DNA of 6,752 bases, from positions 1 through 6,752 of the forward strand of contig JADFLK010000124.1 of the NCBI GenBank assembly GCA_022564455.1, given 5' to 3'. Shown here piece after piece: positions 4,751-6,752 of the stretch; within the stretch, counting starts at the first letter, position 1; every line of letters starts with the position of its first letter. The position numbers and the translations under genes are program-made. Source of the stretch: Bacteroidota bacterium (lineage in GTDB: Bacteria > Bacteroidota > Rhodothermia > Rhodothermales > Rubricoccaceae). Below the pieces are notes generated by a model. That model was not told where the DNA came from. It was given only the letters and a program-made list of their open reading frames with translations, and made no database searches.

Positions 4751-5297
4751 GCAGCTTCTTGCCAGGTTGGCCCTGGCGCTTGATGCCGCCGAGATATTCT
4801 ACATGGTTATTGGCGGGCAGGCCGTCTTGGTGTACGGTGAGCTGCGGTTTACACAGGATGTGGATATAGTCCTTGGCCTGGCTCCCGATCAGGTGGGGGA
4901 GGTTGTGCGTCTTGCGGATTAATTAAACCTCACGCCCGACGAGGGTGCGCTTTCGCTCGCTCGTGAATCCTACGTGTATCCCTGCGTTGATCGCGCGACG
5001 GGCACGCGCGTCGATCTGGTGTTCTCATCGTCGGAGTACGAGCGCCTGGCTATCAATCGTGCGCAGACAAGAGTCTTCGGCGACGTAGGTGTTCGCTTTG
5101 CCTCCGTTGAGGACTTGCTCATTCTTAAAGTAGTCGCCGGCCGGGCGATCGATCTGGTGGATGTTCGCAACGTCCTTCTAAAAAACCCAGATGTCGACGC
5201 CGACTGCATCCTGCACTGGCTTGAACAGATGGAAGCCGTCCTGGAATCGCCTCTTGTCGAGACGTTCCGGAAGCTCTACGAGGAAACACGGCCCTAA
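4743..5297 (+). pseudogene. AbiEii-like nucleotidyltransferase interrupted by an in-frame TAA
   Basis: The frame reads as a nucleotidyltransferase-fold protein of 184 codons resembling the AbiEii/AbiGii-type toxin family, broken by a single TAA at 4920-4922 (codon 60). Before the stop lie GG at residues 24-25 and, after 13 residues, the metal-binding pair D39 and D41 in RFTQDVDIVLGL. After it, in the same frame, comes the third acidic residue D91 in GTRVDLVFS. The family-like ASVEDLLILKVVAGRAIDLVDV segment and a helical C-terminus follow. All catalytic residues are thus present but split, and no frameshift is needed. The context LAD-stop-LNLTPDEG would be continuous with one substitution, for example GAA to TAA. 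The 59-residue first part lacks the third Asp. The second part could restart only at GTG 4974, without the DxD pair, so neither alone should be active. It overlaps the small protein gene by 8 bp upstream and the gcvP stop by 3 bp downstream. It may be a fresh pseudogene or a sequence error. Confidence 0.82.
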
Positions 5298-6752
5298 CCC
5301 TCCATTTCCACATACTCCTCCACCGGCGGGCACGAGCACACGAGGTTGCGGTCGCCGAAGGCGTTGTCTACGCGGCCGGTGAACGGCCAGAACTTGGCTT
5401 CTCTGGTCCACGGTGCGGGATAGGCCGCTTGCTCGCGGGAATACGGATGCGTCCAATCATCGGAGACGACGTGTGCAGCCGTGTGCGGCGCGTTCTTGAG
5501 GACGTTGTCTTCGCGGTCGGCCATGCCCAGTTCAATGGCCTGGATTTCGGCGAGGATGGCTATGAGGGCGTCGCAGAAACGGTCGAGTTCGGCCTTGGAT
5601 TCGCTCTCCGTCGGTTCGATCATCAGCGTTCCGGCGACGGGCCAACTCATCGTCGGGGCGTGAAAGCCATAGTCAATGAGCCGCTTGGCAATGTCCTCCG
5701 CGGAAACACCCACCTTCTGAAACGGCCGTATGTCGAGAATGAACTCGTGCGCGGCGAGGCCCCCCAGCCCACGATAGAGCACGACATAGTGACCATCGAG
5801 ACGCTTGGCCATGTAGTTGGCATTCAGGATAGCGAACTGGCTCGCACGCTTGAGGCCTTCCCCGCCCATCATGGCACAGTAGGCCCATGAAATCAATAAG
5901 ATGGACGCGCTCCCGTAGGGCGCAGCAGCCACGGCGCCAATACCATCGTCACCGCCGACGTTTTCAACGACCGGGTGTCCGGGGAGAAACGGCGAAAGTT
6001 CTTTCGTGACAGCAATCGGCCCCATGCCCGGTCCGCCGCCACCATGCGGGATGGAAAACGTCTTGTGCAGGTTCAGGTGGCACACGTCCATTCCGAAGTC
6101 GCCCGGGCGGCACAGCCCAAGTTGCGCGTTCATATTCGCGCCGTCCATGTACACGAGGCCGCCATTTGTGTGGATGATCTCGGCCATCTCCCGAATCGTC
6201 GTCTCAAAAACGCCGTGAGTGGATGGGTACGTGATCATCAGCGCGGCAAGATCGCCGGCGTGCTCTTCGGCTTTGGCGCGGAGGTCGTCCATGTCCACCT
6301 CGCCCCGTTCGTTGGCCTTCACCACGACCACTTTCATGCCTGCCATTACTGCACTGGCCGGGTTGGTGCCGTGCGCCGAGGACGGGATCAGGCACACGTT
6401 CCGTTGCTCATCTCCTCTGGAGAGATGGTAAGCGCGGATGGTGAGCAGCCCCGTGTACTCGCCCATTGCTCCGGAATTCGGCTGGAGGCTCACAGCCGCG
6501 AAGCCGGTCAGTTCGGCGAGCCAGTCGCGGAGTTCCTCCATCATGGCGTGGTAGCCCTTCGCCTGCGCCACCGGTGCAAACGGATGTAGGTTTGAGAAGC
6601 CGGGCAGCGTGATCGGCATCATCTCGGCCGTCGCGTTGAGCTTCATCGTACACGACCCGAGCGGGATCATGCTGTGTACCAGTGAGAGGTCGCGGTTTTC
6701 GAGGCGCTTCAGGTAGCGCAGCATCTCGGTTTCCGAGCGGTGCTCGTGGAAG
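5294..6752 (-). CDS. gcvP: Glycine dehydrogenase (decarboxylating), P protein, C-terminal half (partial)
   Basis: This is the pyridoxal-phosphate enzyme of the glycine cleavage system. It decarboxylates glycine and passes the aminomethyl group to the lipoyl arm of the H protein. The window shows the last 485 residues, entering at [17 protein letters not shown] and ending VEEYVEMEG. The 5' half lies beyond the right edge. Family motifs are intact: [14 protein letters not shown] at visible residues 27-40, [12 protein letters not shown] around 123-134, and [17 protein letters not shown], where K230 (codon at 6062-6064) is the PLP-binding lysine. That lysine is 255 residues from the C-terminus, close to the distance in the E. 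coli enzyme. The sequence around SETEMLRYL fits the single-chain P protein, so this is probably not the separate GcvPB subunit. No gcvT or gcvH is in the window. Its stop TAG (5294-5296 on plus) overlaps the nucleotidyltransferase stop tail to tail, and no terminator separates the two. Confidence 0.97.
   Translation of the reverse strand, partial: FHEHRSETEMLRYLKRLENRDLSLVHSMIPLGSCTMKLNATAEMMPITLPGFSNLHPFAPVAQAKGYHAMMEELRDWLAELTGFAAVSLQPNSGAMGEYTGLLTIRAYHLSRGDEQRNVCLIPSSAHGTNPASAVMAGMKVVVVKANERGEVDMDDLRAKAEEHAGDLAALMITYPSTHGVFETTIREMAEIIHTNGGLVYMDGANMNAQLGLCRPGDFGMDVCHLNLHKTFSIPHGGGGPGMGPIAVTKELSPFLPGHPVVENVGGDDGIGAVAAAPYGSASILLISWAYCAMMGGEGLKRASQFAILNANYMAKRLDGHYVVLYRGLGGLAAHEFILDIRPFQKVGVSAEDIAKRLIDYGFHAPTMSWPVAGTLMIEPTESESKAELDRFCDALIAILAEIQAIELGMADREDNVLKNAPHTAAHVVSDDWTHPYSREQAAYPAPWTREAKFWPFTGRVDNAFGDRNLVCSCPPVEEYVEMEG

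Noticed and set aside
5429..6589. Several plus-strand open frames opposite gcvP
   Set aside because: They are antisense shadows of a highly conserved enzyme; none has a motif or a plausible upstream signal.
1..6752. tRNA, rRNA, CRISPR array, insertion sequence or attachment site
   Set aside because: No cloverleaf-like segment, repeat-spacer pattern, transposase or long terminal inverted repeats were seen in reading both strands; this was by eye only.

Overview
The window looks like ordinary chromosome of a moderately GC-rich (about 60% by eye, not calculated) bacterium. The best guess is Bacteroidota in the broad sense, perhaps a Rhodothermia/Salinibacter-like lineage. The reasons are a DUF3109 protein beside a Bacteroidota-style RpoN, the RuvB sequence style (FRYDY after the sensor/arginine-finger region), and the absence of a clear Shine-Dalgarno sequence before every start codon. 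The taxon is inferred from protein flavour, not from a marker gene.

Layout from left to right: (1) the 5' half of ruvB on the minus strand, running off the left edge. (2) A 271-bp divergent intergenic region with a striking C-rich tract that contains 48 bases with no G, and a TTGACA/TACGTT promoter almost touching the next start codon. (3) A DUF3109 cysteine-cluster protein on plus. (4) rpoN (sigma-54), complete, on plus. (5) A 415-bp gene-free spacer ending in a near-consensus sigma-54 (-24/-12) promoter. (6) An 81-aa orphan protein followed by a textbook intrinsic terminator. (7) A separate sigma-70-type promoter and an M23 peptidase lipoprotein. (8) A two-gene module of a 76-aa small protein and an AbiEii-like nucleotidyltransferase; the nucleotidyltransferase is broken by one in-frame TAA. 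(9) The C-terminal half of gcvP on minus, whose stop codon overlaps the nucleotidyltransferase stop tail to tail.

The housekeeping genes (Holliday-junction migration, sigma-54, cell-wall hydrolase, glycine cleavage) have no common pathway. Two places have local logic. The first is rpoN with a sigma-54-type promoter and terminator that enclose a tiny unknown gene downstream. The second is the overlapping small-protein/nucleotidyltransferase pair, which has the organisation of a toxin-antitoxin module but carries a nonsense codon. A third point worth attention is that RuvB has serine where the family's trans-acting arginine finger should be, a single-base difference from Arg.
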